Below, in pieces: positions 7,291 to 14,993 of a stretch of DNA of 36,654 bases. A program made the translations under genes and the position numbers. Under the pieces are notes generated by a model, which saw only the letters and a list, made by a program, of their open reading frames with translations, searched no databases and was not told where the DNA came from. Position 1 is the stretch's first letter, and each line of letters opens with the position of its first letter. Source of the DNA: Oligoflexia bacterium (lineage in GTDB: Bacteria; Bdellovibrionota; UBA1018); the NCBI GenBank assembly GCA_903895855.1, contig CAITVN010000063.1, forward strand, positions 1 through 36,654. The letters are read 5' to 3'.

Positions 7291-8067
7291 CTAGAAACGA
7301 ATGACCATTCCCATCGAATAGGTGTTCGAGTAATTGTAGTAAGCTTGAAGCGACAGGCTAAGGCCCAGTTTTGCGCCAATTCCGAATTTGGGTCCGCTGT
7401 ACACTGAACTCGTGTAGCTTTGCGAGTTACTGACAATCAAGCCGTAACCGGCCATGAGTTGCAAGTGATTGCCGAGGATTGCAAATCCGGGACTCAAGAT
7501 AAAACTTTGCCCAGAAATGGGTGGAATGACATCAAAGGCGAGAAGTGCATCGCGACTGAGCTGATAGGCGGCACCCACGCTTACAGTGATGCTTGAGCCC
7601 AAGCCAACTTCAGCCCCAAGTTTGAGCCCCTCTAAGTTGTCGTAGATCGCGCCCATTCGGTTACAACTCAGTGAAAGAGTACCTATCGTGCCTAAGCCGC
7701 AGCGAACACCAAAGCCGATTCCCATTTCGCGACTGTGAAGGCCAAAGACTGTACTGAGCGCGGTCGATGAGTAATTGACCGTAGAGCCACTTGAATGCGT
7801 GAGGCTACCTTCAATGCCAGCTCCGAATCCTTTTTTCGCATAAACAAAGCCGCCGCCCCCGTTGATGTTTGAGAAACTAGAGTCAGATGAGCTTTCGATG
7901 ACTAGTGACGGTCGTTCAAAAAAACCAACGCCTGCTGGGTTTTCATCGAAGACTCCGGCAAGGCTTGGCGAAGCGGTTCCATGGCCTACCGACATCGAGT
8001 GAAGAAACTCCATCGAAGCTAGAGCAGGGGTGGGGAGTGCAAATATGAGTATGATTGCCCAAATCAA
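7291..8067 (-). CDS. Predicted outer-membrane barrel, FadL-like, at the end of the Mla operon
   Basis: 258 residues if translation starts at the TTG at 8067, chosen for a GAGGAA 8 bases upstream and because it leaves a signal peptide ending in TPALA-S. The frame stays open up to a TTG at 8160 inside the permease gene, which is less likely. The mature start holds DENPAGVGFF, resembling the NPAG segment near the N-terminus of FadL/OMPP1-type barrels. The rest is Gly-rich alternating strands and ends in VIRF, a barrel-type final residue. Its place after the MlaE genes suggests an outer-membrane partner for lipid passage, but this rests on position only. Confidence 0.7.
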   Translation of the reverse strand: MIWAIILIFALPTPALASMEFLHSMSVGHGTASPSLAGVFDENPAGVGFFERPSLVIESSSDSSFSNINGGGGFVYAKKGFGAGIEGSLTHSSGSTVNYSSTALSTVFGLHSREMGIGFGVRCGLGTIGTLSLSCNRMGAIYDNLEGLKLGAEVGLGSSITVSVGAAYQLSRDALLAFDVIPPISGQSFILSPGFAILGNHLQLMAGYGLIVSNSQSYTSSVYSGPKFGIGAKLGLSLSLQAYYNYSNTYSMGMVIRF

Positions 8068-8107
8068 AGGCCGAAGTTCCTCTAGTTCGATGATACCCCA
8101 TTTTAAA

Positions 8108-8869
8108 TCATAAATAGGTAAAAAGTAGGGTAAGCGCAAAGTCCAAAAAAATGACGGCAATAGTTGAAGCGACCACCGCGTTGGTTGTTGCGTTACCCAC
8201 GCCTTCTGCTCCGCCCTTGCATTCGAACCCGTAAGAGCACGATATGATCGGAATAACAGTGCCGAACACCGCGCCTTTGATCAGGGCATAAAATAAGTCA
8301 GCAAATGTAACAAAGTGTCTGAGAGCATTGAGGTATTCGGCGACCGAAAAATGGTATCGAAAAGTCGCAACCGCAATCGCACAGGCCAGCGTAATTGCTA
8401 CTGAATAAATAGTGAGCGCCGCAGTCGAAATGATTGAAGCAATCAAGCGCGGAAAAACGAGGTATTTGATGGGGTCAATTCCGAGAAGTTTCAGTGCATC
8501 GATTTGCTCAGTGACTTTCATCGTGCTAATTTCTGCAGTGGTCGAAGCACCGACTTTTGACACCAACAGTAGAGCAGGAATCACGATACCCAATTCACGC
8601 AGAATAAATTGCCCAGTGAAACCCGGCATCATGTCAACCGTGTGTAGTACTTTGTCCATATGCCAAGCGATTTCATTAGTGACGACGAGACCAGAAAATG
8701 CAGTTGATAAGGTAATGATGGGTAGCGAGCCCACACCCATCTGGGATGTTGAGGCGAAGATTTCTTTCCATCTCCATGGCGAGTCGGCAAACTTGAGCAG
8801 GGTTTTTCGAAAGAGTGAAGAAGTCGATGCCACCCTATGAATCTGTTCGGCGAGCACTGGCTGATTCAT
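8108..8869 (-). CDS. mlaE: MlaE-family ABC permease, second of two
   Basis: 253 residues with five or six membrane segments and the MlaE signature MKVTEQIDALKLLG followed by DPIKYLVFPR. It begins one base after the stop of the other permease gene, so the pair is co-translated. Compared with that permease, the segment before the signature is diverged (REL-GIVIPALLLVSKVGAS rather than the usual GPxLxxxLxAGxxGA form). MlaE proteins normally form homodimers; two non-identical copies in tandem suggest a heterodimer, as in the YrbEA/YrbEB pairs of mycobacterial mce operons. Role: the inner-membrane channel for lipid passing to or from the MCE protein. Confidence 0.9.
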   Translation of the reverse strand: MNQPVLAEQIHRVASTSSLFRKTLLKFADSPWRWKEIFASTSQMGVGSLPIITLSTAFSGLVVTNEIAWHMDKVLHTVDMMPGFTGQFILRELGIVIPALLLVSKVGASTTAEISTMKVTEQIDALKLLGIDPIKYLVFPRLIASIISTAALTIYSVAITLACAIAVATFRYHFSVAEYLNALRHFVTFADLFYALIKGAVFGTVIPIISCSYGFECKGGAEGVGNATTNAVVASTIAVIFLDFALTLLFTYL

Positions 8870-9673
8870 TTACCAAGCTCCTTTAATGAAGGGAACTAAG
8901 ACATCTTGCAAGAACTCGAACATATTACTGGTTAGGGTGTTGGCGATAATGATGTACAGATTGATATAAACAGCAGCTTGGGTTACCGCTTTGCCAACTC
9001 CACGGGCCCCACCAGAAGCGGTGTAGCCCTCGTAACAAGACACGCTTGCGACAATGGTTCCGTACACTGCGCTTTTGAAAATGCCACTGGCCACGGTGCT
9101 GAGGTCAGTGAATTGGCCGATGCTTGAGGCAAATTGCAGCGGATTGATATCTAATAAAATATTTGAAACTAGCATTGAGCCGCCAATACTGATGACGAGC
9201 CCAATGACCAGCAAGATAACGCTCGAAATGATGATCGCGATCCAACGTGGTACGATGAGGTATTGTATCGGATTGGTGCCGAGGCATTGAATGGCATCGA
9301 TTTGCTCGGTGACTCGCATGGTGCCTAGTTCAGCAGCCGTGAATGCGCCAATTTTTCCGGCTAGTAAAAATGAAATGAGTAACGGGCCAACTTCCCGAAC
9401 GACAGCAGACGTGTTTAGGCCACCTAAGAAAATTTCGCCGTCGTATTGAACTAGAATTCGATGAAACTGCAGTACCAGGATGGCACCCACAAAAATGCCG
9501 GCAAAGGCAACCGTTGATACTGAGCGGTATGATACCGAAGAAATTTGGGCCAAAATGGCTTGGGCATTGCCTCGGGTGCAAAATACTGTTTTTACAATAG
9601 TGGCGACGAACAGGCAAATGCTGCCAAATTCATGAAAAAAGCGATTCATCGACTTTACGATGAGTTCTCTCAT
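8870..9673 (-). CDS. mlaE: MlaE-family ABC permease, first of two
   Basis: 267 residues with a short amphipathic N-terminus, five to six membrane segments and the signature MRVTEQIDAIQCLG followed by NPIQYLIVPR. The preceding REVGPLLISFLLAGKIGAF segment is close to the MlaE consensus, so this is the more conventional of the two permeases. Its start overlaps the stop of the second ATPase gene by 4 bases (ATGA). The order ATPase-ATPase-permease-permease with overlaps or no gap points to fixed stoichiometry in one complex. Confidence 0.9.
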   Translation of the reverse strand: MRELIVKSMNRFFHEFGSICLFVATIVKTVFCTRGNAQAILAQISSVSYRSVSTVAFAGIFVGAILVLQFHRILVQYDGEIFLGGLNTSAVVREVGPLLISFLLAGKIGAFTAAELGTMRVTEQIDAIQCLGTNPIQYLIVPRWIAIIISSVILLVIGLVISIGGSMLVSNILLDINPLQFASSIGQFTDLSTVASGIFKSAVYGTIVASVSCYEGYTASGGARGVGKAVTQAAVYINLYIIIANTLTSNMFEFLQDVLVPFIKGAW

Positions 9674-10458
9674 CCGTGACCGCCTATTGAACTCGGTAAA
9701 AAAAGTGCCAACGTTTCTTCTAAAAAATCTTTCACTAACTTTTCGTTCGATTGTTTGATTTCACTGACTGAGCCTATTGTGAGAATTTTTGCTTGATCTA
9801 AGACCAGTATGCGATCGGCCGTTTTCAGCGCGCACTGCATGTCATGTGATACGACAATGCTAGTGACATTGAGTTTTCTAGAAAGCTCAAAAATCAGATC
9901 GTTGACGGCATTCGTGGTAATCGGATCTAATCCGGTCGTGGGTTCATCAAATAGCAAGTAGCGAGGTGAGGGAGCTAATGTGCGGGCAAGTGAAACTCGT
10001 TTTTGCATTCCATAAGAAAGAGCACTTGGCATTTTATCTAAAACATCGCTTCCTAGGTTTACCAGCGAGAGTTTTTCAATGACGATTTTCTGAATTTCAT
10101 TCTCAGTTAATGGCCTTTCAAGGCTTGCGAGGTATTGGGGGGTTCGCAATCCAAACGACACATTCTGATAGACCGTCAAGCTATCGAGAAGTGCTGGGTG
10201 TTGAAAAACCATTCCACACTGTCTTCGAACGGCAGTGAGGGCTTCATCAGAAAGAATCGAGACATTGGTGTCACCTACGAACACAGAGCCCGAGTCGGGC
10301 TTGAGTACGCCCACGATGTGCTTGAGGGTGACTGATTTCCCGGCACCACTTTTTCCTAAAATAAAGAGAATTTCGCCGTCAGAAACCTCGAATGAAACAT
10401 CGTTCAAGATGATTTTTGGGCCGAAACGCTTGCAAACGCAGTTGAAACGAATGCCCAT
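9670..10458 (-). CDS. mlaF: MlaF-family ATPase with degenerate signature motif (LSYGM)
   Basis: 262 residues. Walker A is GKSGAGKS (35-42), the Q-loop glutamine is Q86, Walker B ends in D171-E172 and the H-loop is SHD with H205. The ABC signature reads LSYGM at 147-151 instead of LSGGM: the first glycine of the pair is tyrosine (TAT codon, complement of 10012-10014). That residue normally contacts the ATP gamma-phosphate held by the partner subunit. All other catalytic residues are present. The C-terminal 40 residues resemble the extra helical tail of MlaF proteins. The start shares one base with the stop of the other ATPase gene (TGATG). Confidence 0.92.
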   Translation of the reverse strand: MGIRFNCVCKRFGPKIILNDVSFEVSDGEILFILGKSGAGKSVTLKHIVGVLKPDSGSVFVGDTNVSILSDEALTAVRRQCGMVFQHPALLDSLTVYQNVSFGLRTPQYLASLERPLTENEIQKIVIEKLSLVNLGSDVLDKMPSALSYGMQKRVSLARTLAPSPRYLLFDEPTTGLDPITTNAVNDLIFELSRKLNVTSIVVSHDMQCALKTADRILVLDQAKILTIGSVSEIKQSNEKLVKDFLEETLALFLPSSIGGHG

Positions 10459-11165
10459 CAGGCTAACCCCGAGGTGAGTGGGCCTTCTTTGAGGCCATAA
10501 ATGAACTGCCTGATTGCCGGATCTGAAGTGGCTTTAATGTCGGCCGGTGGTTGGCCGCCTGAGAGTTTGCCTTGGGCAAGTAAGAAAATTCGGTCAGCCA
10601 GTTGATAGGCTCGCTGCACATCGTTGGTAATCACGAGTAGCGTGCTGCCTACTTGAGTTTTGAGTTCGCGTATGAGTTGGGCGATCATCTTTGAGGTGAT
10701 CGGATCAAGGCCGGCTGTTGGTTCATCGTACAATAGAATTTTTGGTTCAACAATGAGGGCTCGAGCAATGCCTAGGCGTTTCTGCATGCCGCCTGAAAGT
10801 TCGTCTGGATAAAGATTTTCAGAGCCTTCAAGTCCGACCGCTTTGAGTAGGTTAGCGGCACGTTCTTTTGCAGCGAGGCCTTCGATTCGGAGGCGTTCTT
10901 TCAGTGGAAATAAGAGGTTCTCTTCGACGGTAAACGAATCAAACAGTGCATTTTTTTGAAAGAGCATTCCGATTTCAGGGTGCCCGAGGGTGACCGTGCC
11001 CTCGTCAGGCTGCAGAAGCCCACAAATGACCTTCATCAGAACGCTCTTGCCACTGCCAGAAGGGCCAATGATGGCTACTGACTCTTGATCTTTGATCTCA
11101 AGGTTGAGATTTCGAAAGATCCATCGGTCATCAAATTTCTTTGCGATATTTTGAATCTTTATCAT
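10458..11165 (-). CDS. mlaF: MlaF-family ATPase with H-loop His replaced by Asn
   Basis: 235 residues. Walker A is GPSGSGKS (34-41), the Q-loop residue is Q70, the signature is intact LSGGM (123-127) and Walker B ends in D147-E148. The H-loop, usually SHD or THD, reads TND: N181 replaces the switch histidine (AAC codon, complement of 10623-10625). Loss of this His usually cripples hydrolysis at the site formed by this subunit's own Walker motifs. Its signature, which serves the partner's site, is intact. The gene starts 12 bases after holB ends, so it is part of the same long transcription unit. Confidence 0.92.
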   Translation of the reverse strand: MIKIQNIAKKFDDRWIFRNLNLEIKDQESVAIIGPSGSGKSVLMKVICGLLQPDEGTVTLGHPEIGMLFQKNALFDSFTVEENLLFPLKERLRIEGLAAKERAANLLKAVGLEGSENLYPDELSGGMQKRLGIARALIVEPKILLYDEPTAGLDPITSKMIAQLIRELKTQVGSTLLVITNDVQRAYQLADRIFLLAQGKLSGGQPPADIKATSDPAIRQFIYGLKEGPLTSGLA

Positions 11166-11177
11166 TTCTGTCTGGGG

Positions 11178-12410
11178 TCAAAAGGTCGGGTCTAACCAGG
11201 GAACGAGCAAGTCTTGAACCCAAAGTTTTTTATTGAGTGGAATAGTGAGCTCTTTGCGCGCGTCGAAAAGTCTTTCGGCCCGCTCAAGCCAAAATTTACG
11301 CAGACCATCGATCGAGCCCACTTGTCGTGCGAGGTCTTGCGCGTGCTTACTGAGAGCTAGAGCACCATCAGAGTTTTTCCAAGCATAGTTTGGTGGAAGC
11401 GGATTTTGTATCGACCATTCTAACAAGTCTCTTAAAATTCCGTCAAACTGATCGATTAAAATTTCTGTGTTTTGGGTCGACTGTGCGGCCCACTCAACGA
11501 GTTCATTGAGGTAAAAAGAGGGGGTCTCAAGAAATCTAAAAATGGTTTTTCTTTTTTCCCAGGTGGTTTCGTCGGCCAGGGCCAATGCTTTGCCAATGCT
11601 TCCTTGTGAAAGCCGGGCACAGAGTTCTAGGCGTTCTTGCGGGAGACTTTTGTCACCCAGCACAGTTTCAATGACTAGGGGTGAAAGTGGGCGAAATCGA
11701 ACTACTTGGCATCGAGACACAATCGTATTGAGTAGGGCACTCGTGTCGCTAGCGGTTAGTATGAATATCCATCCAGTGGGTGGTTCTTCAAGCAGTTTTA
11801 AGATTGAATTAGCGGCTTGAATAGTCATGCGTTCAGCATTCGCGATGAGAAAAATGCGATATCGGCTATCGAAGGCGCCAAAACCCGAAGATTCTTTTAT
11901 TTCGCGAAGTTGTTCAACTTTGATGGCATCGCCAGTGTGCTCGATTTCTTGAAAGTCGATTGATTGATTCTTGATAGCAAGTTTGCAGTGTCGGCACTCG
12001 CCGCAAGGAGCACTTGCTCTGTGGTCGTTGGCCTGTGAAGTTCTTGACTCATCAGTCGGAGTGCTTTCGCCGTCGAATCCCATTGAAAATAGGTCAGGGC
12101 CCGACTCTTCGGGGGCCGTGGCCTCGGAGCTAAGAGATCCACTGCAGAGCAAAATCTGCGAAAAGTAGTGAGCAAATGACCTTTTTCCGATGCCTCTTGG
12201 GCCCACCCAAAGTTGAATGGGTGAGATTTCGCCAGTTGAAATCCATTTGGTTAATGTAGGTGAAATAGTGAGTAAGTGATAATCAATTAAAGACTGAGAA
12301 AGAGGCAGAATCACGCCTGCCGAGTCAGATTGATTTTTCGAAGAATTTTTTGGTTTTGAGGTAGGTGATCTTGATTTTTGGCTCGAAGGGGTTGTTTTTG
12401 TCATAGTCAT
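11178..12410 (-). CDS. holB: DNA polymerase III delta-prime subunit
   Basis: 410 residues from the ATG at 12410, which lies 1 base after the tmk stop with AGGAAA just upstream; a frame extension to a TTG at 12446 inside tmk is unlikely. The clamp-loader AAA+ fold shows a degenerate P-loop GPRGIGKR, a zinc module (LLC, then CGECRHC), the NSILKLLEEPP segment and ILTASD/SRCQ (SRC) motifs. Delta-prime normally lacks ATP binding, so the P-loop change is expected. Unusual are a 30-residue Ser/Thr/Lys-rich N-terminus and an acidic Ser/Thr insert of about 45 residues between the first Cys and the CGECRHC part of the zinc module. tmk-holB pairing is common in bacteria. Confidence 0.88.
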   Translation of the reverse strand: MTMTKTTPSSQKSRSPTSKPKNSSKNQSDSAGVILPLSQSLIDYHLLTISPTLTKWISTGEISPIQLWVGPRGIGKRSFAHYFSQILLCSGSLSSEATAPEESGPDLFSMGFDGESTPTDESRTSQANDHRASAPCGECRHCKLAIKNQSIDFQEIEHTGDAIKVEQLREIKESSGFGAFDSRYRIFLIANAERMTIQAANSILKLLEEPPTGWIFILTASDTSALLNTIVSRCQVVRFRPLSPLVIETVLGDKSLPQERLELCARLSQGSIGKALALADETTWEKRKTIFRFLETPSFYLNELVEWAAQSTQNTEILIDQFDGILRDLLEWSIQNPLPPNYAWKNSDGALALSKHAQDLARQVGSIDGLRKFWLERAERLFDARKELTIPLNKKLWVQDLLVPWLDPTF

Positions 12411-12411
12411 G

Positions 12412-13062
12412 CTATTTCCTACTCTTTTCACTTTTCTTACGGCCAAGGCCAGTCAGGCGCTTTTCGAGTTGTGCGATCAAGCTCTCAGCCATTTTTTCAG
12501 CTGAACTTGAGAATGCCTTGAGTCTAATCCAACGTTTGGGGTCTTCTTTTATGAGACTCAAGAATCCGTTTCTCACTCTATGATGAAACTCGAGTGACTC
12601 ACGTTCAAAACGGTTGGGGTCACTTGCTCTTTTTAACCCAACCTCGGGATCGACATCAAGATAAACGCTTAAGTTTGGCTGAATTCCTTGGGTGGCGATT
12701 TTGTTAAGGGTTTTGATGAGTTTGAGGTCAAGTCCCCTCGCATAACCTTGATAGGCGAGGGTTGAATCAGTGAAACGATCGCAGAGCACCCAATTATGGC
12801 TAATGAGCGCGGGATTGATGACTTTTTCTAGGTGCTCAGCTCGTGCCGCCTCGTATAAAAAAAGTTCGGTCATTGCCCCCATGGGGTTATTCAAAATGAG
12901 TTCTCTGATTTTTTCGGCGGCGATCGGCCCACCCGGCTCTCGGGTTGCGGTGACGGTGGCACCCCCTTCTTTAAGCTTTCGCTTGAGCTCGGTTATTAGC
13001 GTCGTTTTTCCACAACCCTCTGGGCCTTCAAAGGTGATGAAAAAGGCCTTCTTTTTCTTCAA
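12412..13062 (-). CDS. tmk: Thymidylate kinase
   Basis: 216 residues. It phosphorylates dTMP to dTDP with ATP in the cytoplasm. The P-loop is GPEGCGKT at 13-20, the dTMP-binding REPGG is at 41-45, the DRF motif is at 95-97 followed by the STLAYQGYARG segment, and the lid region lies near 125-145. Length is normal for the family. The start is TTG, overlapping the upstream stop as TTGA, with GAGGAG 5 bases before it. It lies between the GYF_2 membrane-protein gene and holB, so it shares a transcript with the Mla genes downstream. Confidence 0.95.
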   Translation of the reverse strand: MKKKKAFFITFEGPEGCGKTTLITELKRKLKEGGATVTATREPGGPIAAEKIRELILNNPMGAMTELFLYEAARAEHLEKVINPALISHNWVLCDRFTDSTLAYQGYARGLDLKLIKTLNKIATQGIQPNLSVYLDVDPEVGLKRASDPNRFERESLEFHHRVRNGFLSLIKEDPKRWIRLKAFSSSAEKMAESLIAQLEKRLTGLGRKKSEKSRK

Positions 13063-14039
13063 AGGTCTCCTCGGTCATCTTTGGGTTCAACTTGATCGGG
13101 GTGGTCTTTTCTTCTTGCTCGGTCACCCGCAGGGTCGGCCCGATCTTCATCTGGCTTGTCTTTATCTGCTGATTCGGCTGCCTTTTCGGGTTCGTTATCT
13201 CTCGAATTTCTTTCTCGCTCTTTTTCTCTTTCGCGCTCGCGTTCTTTCTCTCTCTCTCGCTCTTTTTCTCTCTCGGCCTCTTTGTCATTGGGTGCAACGT
13301 TTTTTCGGCCTGCGGGTTTTGGCAATTCGCGTGCGGCAATCGATTTTGGGAGTACTTGGGGCACTTGTTTTGCTGCTGCTGAGGATTGTGTGGTGTCTTG
13401 TGGAGGAGTGGTAGCTGGGTTGACTGCGGTAGAATTTGAAGACGCCACTTCGGCTGCTGAATTAGATTTCGAGTTAGGAATCGTCGAGCTTAACTTGATG
13501 ATTCCCCAGAAACCCAGCGCAATGACAATGAGAAGCGATGAGATGAGAATGGCTTGAGGTGGAATGTGCCGCTGTGGTCTTGCCAGTGAACCCCATTCTT
13601 CAGGCGATATTGTCCATGAATTGCCTTTGTGCGCTGAAGCTGATTGATTTTGGTGTTTGAGTTTTGAGGCGAGCAGAGCTTCAAATAAATTGTTAGCAGC
13701 ATCAGACTCATAAGATGAATCCGGGGTAAATTCTTTTTGATTCCACTCGCCATCTTGGGGGCGAATCGGAGGCGTCAACGAGACTTCGGGTGTTTGTTCA
13801 GAGTGAGTTTGAGGCTGAGATTGAGAGAATGAGGTGACCGCTTCGAGAAAGTCGTTGATGAGAATCCATTCACCTTTGAGTTTTCTCGAGCTAACACGAG
13901 CAGTCTCGTTCCATTTTGACTGTTGAAACAATGCTCTTATTTCAATAGGGGTAAATGGGCCTTCGGGTTTTGCTTTTTCTTGGCTTCCCGTCGGGACTGC
14001 AACATACCATTCTTTTTGTGCTGAGAGCTGTGTACCCAT
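13059..14039 (-). CDS. Membrane protein with N-terminal GYF_2 domain and charged ER/EK repeat tail
   Basis: 326 residues from the ATG at 14039; a TTG at 14057 is the alternative. The N-terminus (about 9-65) has the EWYVA, GPFTPIEIRALF and GEWILINDF pattern of GYF_2/DUF4339 domains. A Ser/Gln/Pro-rich linker follows, then one membrane segment (about 165-185), a low-complexity Ser/Thr/Pro stretch and a tail of alternating Glu-Arg/Glu-Lys residues followed by an Asp/Glu/Lys/Arg-rich end. The tail would form a charged helix on the periplasmic side if the GYF_2 domain is cytoplasmic. First gene of the tmk-holB-Mla run. Function unknown. Confidence 0.78.
   Translation of the reverse strand: MGTQLSAQKEWYVAVPTGSQEKAKPEGPFTPIEIRALFQQSKWNETARVSSRKLKGEWILINDFLEAVTSFSQSQPQTHSEQTPEVSLTPPIRPQDGEWNQKEFTPDSSYESDAANNLFEALLASKLKHQNQSASAHKGNSWTISPEEWGSLARPQRHIPPQAILISSLLIVIALGFWGIIKLSSTIPNSKSNSAAEVASSNSTAVNPATTPPQDTTQSSAAAKQVPQVLPKSIAARELPKPAGRKNVAPNDKEAEREKEREREKEREREREKERERNSRDNEPEKAAESADKDKPDEDRADPAGDRARRKDHPDQVEPKDDRGDL
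13211..13280. repeat. Low-complexity pyrimidine/purine tract coding for the ER/EK tail
   Basis: About 70 bases made almost wholly of TCTCGC, TTTCTC and CTCT units on the plus strand encode the alternating Glu-Arg/Lys residues of the GYF_2 protein on the minus strand. Such tracts can change length by slippage, so the tail is likely to vary between strains. Confidence 0.7.
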
Positions 14040-14063
14040 ACTTAAAGAGTATGACAAAGGATT

Positions 14064-14846
14064 CTAGAACTGCCAAGCTCCTGAAATAGTATATTGGAGA
14101 AGTTTAAGCGAGGCTGCGTTTGCGTCAATCATTTGGTTGTCGTTTGAATTAAGAGAATCAGATAACAGGCCAAGTTTTCCTGAGAATATCCAACCAAAGT
14201 GTTCGTTCGACCAGTATTGAACGTGAAAGGGTAAAGTAAACTCCGTAGCGGCGATTGAAGTGCCAATCGAGAAATGAGTTTGTCGAGTGAGGTCAAATCC
14301 TAAAAGCGAGCTTGCCGTCAACGAAACCGCCGTCGCGCTCAATTTCGAGGTGTGATAGCGGTAGCAATCTGACATGAGTTCGACAGTCAAGTGCAGTGGA
14401 CTTAAGAAAAGTGAGAACGTCTTTTGGGCGTAAGCGGTGGTGGCAAATGTAGTGGTTGGTGGAAGGCGATAATTTGGAAAAGTGGCCGGTATTAGGACTC
14501 CAATTTTTAGCGGTCCAACCCAGTGAACTCCAAACTCAAGCTGATCGAGTGAAATCGCGATTCGACTGAATATTGGGTTTGATGCTTTCACGAGGGCATC
14601 GAAACTGAATGAGGGTGTTAATTCGATCGATTCGTAGCCATCAAGTTGGAGTCTGTTTTGATGATTGATATTCACGAGATAGCTCAAGCTGAGTTGCGAA
14701 ATGCTTGGGGTCTTTTCTGTCTGGGCGGCATGAGAGGTTTCGCTGGCCCGTGCGTTGAAGTTGCAGACTGCGAGTGACACGACCAGGCAACCAAAGCCGT
14801 TGAGGGTACGAAAACAAAATAAGACGAGGCCAATTCTTTTTTTCAT
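14064..14846 (-). CDS. Exported protein of unknown family, probable outer-membrane barrel
   Basis: 260 residues from the ATG at 14846, chosen because it gives a classic signal peptide (MKKR, then a hydrophobic stretch, ending near ARA-S at about 34); the frame is open up to 14915. The mature part consists of many alternating strands with Ser/Thr/Leu and ends in AWQF, with a final Phe as in outer-membrane barrels. Two mature cysteines are not obviously paired. I do not recognise the family. It lies 24 bases downstream of nothing else on its strand and is divergent from glutamate dehydrogenase, so it is probably the first gene of the minus-strand run. Confidence 0.62.
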   Translation of the reverse strand: MKKRIGLVLFCFRTLNGFGCLVVSLAVCNFNARASETSHAAQTEKTPSISQLSLSYLVNINHQNRLQLDGYESIELTPSFSFDALVKASNPIFSRIAISLDQLEFGVHWVGPLKIGVLIPATFPNYRLPPTTTFATTAYAQKTFSLFLSPLHLTVELMSDCYRYHTSKLSATAVSLTASSLLGFDLTRQTHFSIGTSIAATEFTLPFHVQYWSNEHFGWIFSGKLGLLSDSLNSNDNQMIDANAASLKLLQYTISGAWQF

Positions 14847-14944
14847 GATGGCAGTAATCAAATCAAGTTTCGTTCCAATTGAACGCGACTTAGACTCAAA
14901 TGTTAAGACAGTCAAAAATGTGTCAAATTTTACCGATGAGTTTC

Positions 14945-14950
14945 TATAGT
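14945..14950 (+). promoter_or_regulatory. Possible -10 element for glutamate dehydrogenase
   Basis: TATAGT matches the -10 consensus at five of six positions and lies 44 bases before the dehydrogenase ATG. The -35 position 17 bases upstream (TGTCAA) is poor, so the call is weak. Confidence 0.3.
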
Positions 14951-14993
14951 CGTTGGTTTTTTTTATCGGCCCCTTAGAGGAGATTTGTCGCGC

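Noticed and set aside
11178..12410. Degenerate P-loop of holB as a loss of function
   Set aside because: Delta-prime subunits commonly do not bind ATP, so this is normal.
12770..13557. Long plus-strand frames opposite tmk and the GYF_2 gene
   Set aside because: Mirror frames of the real minus-strand genes; the repeat tract produces artificial Ser/Leu/Arg runs.
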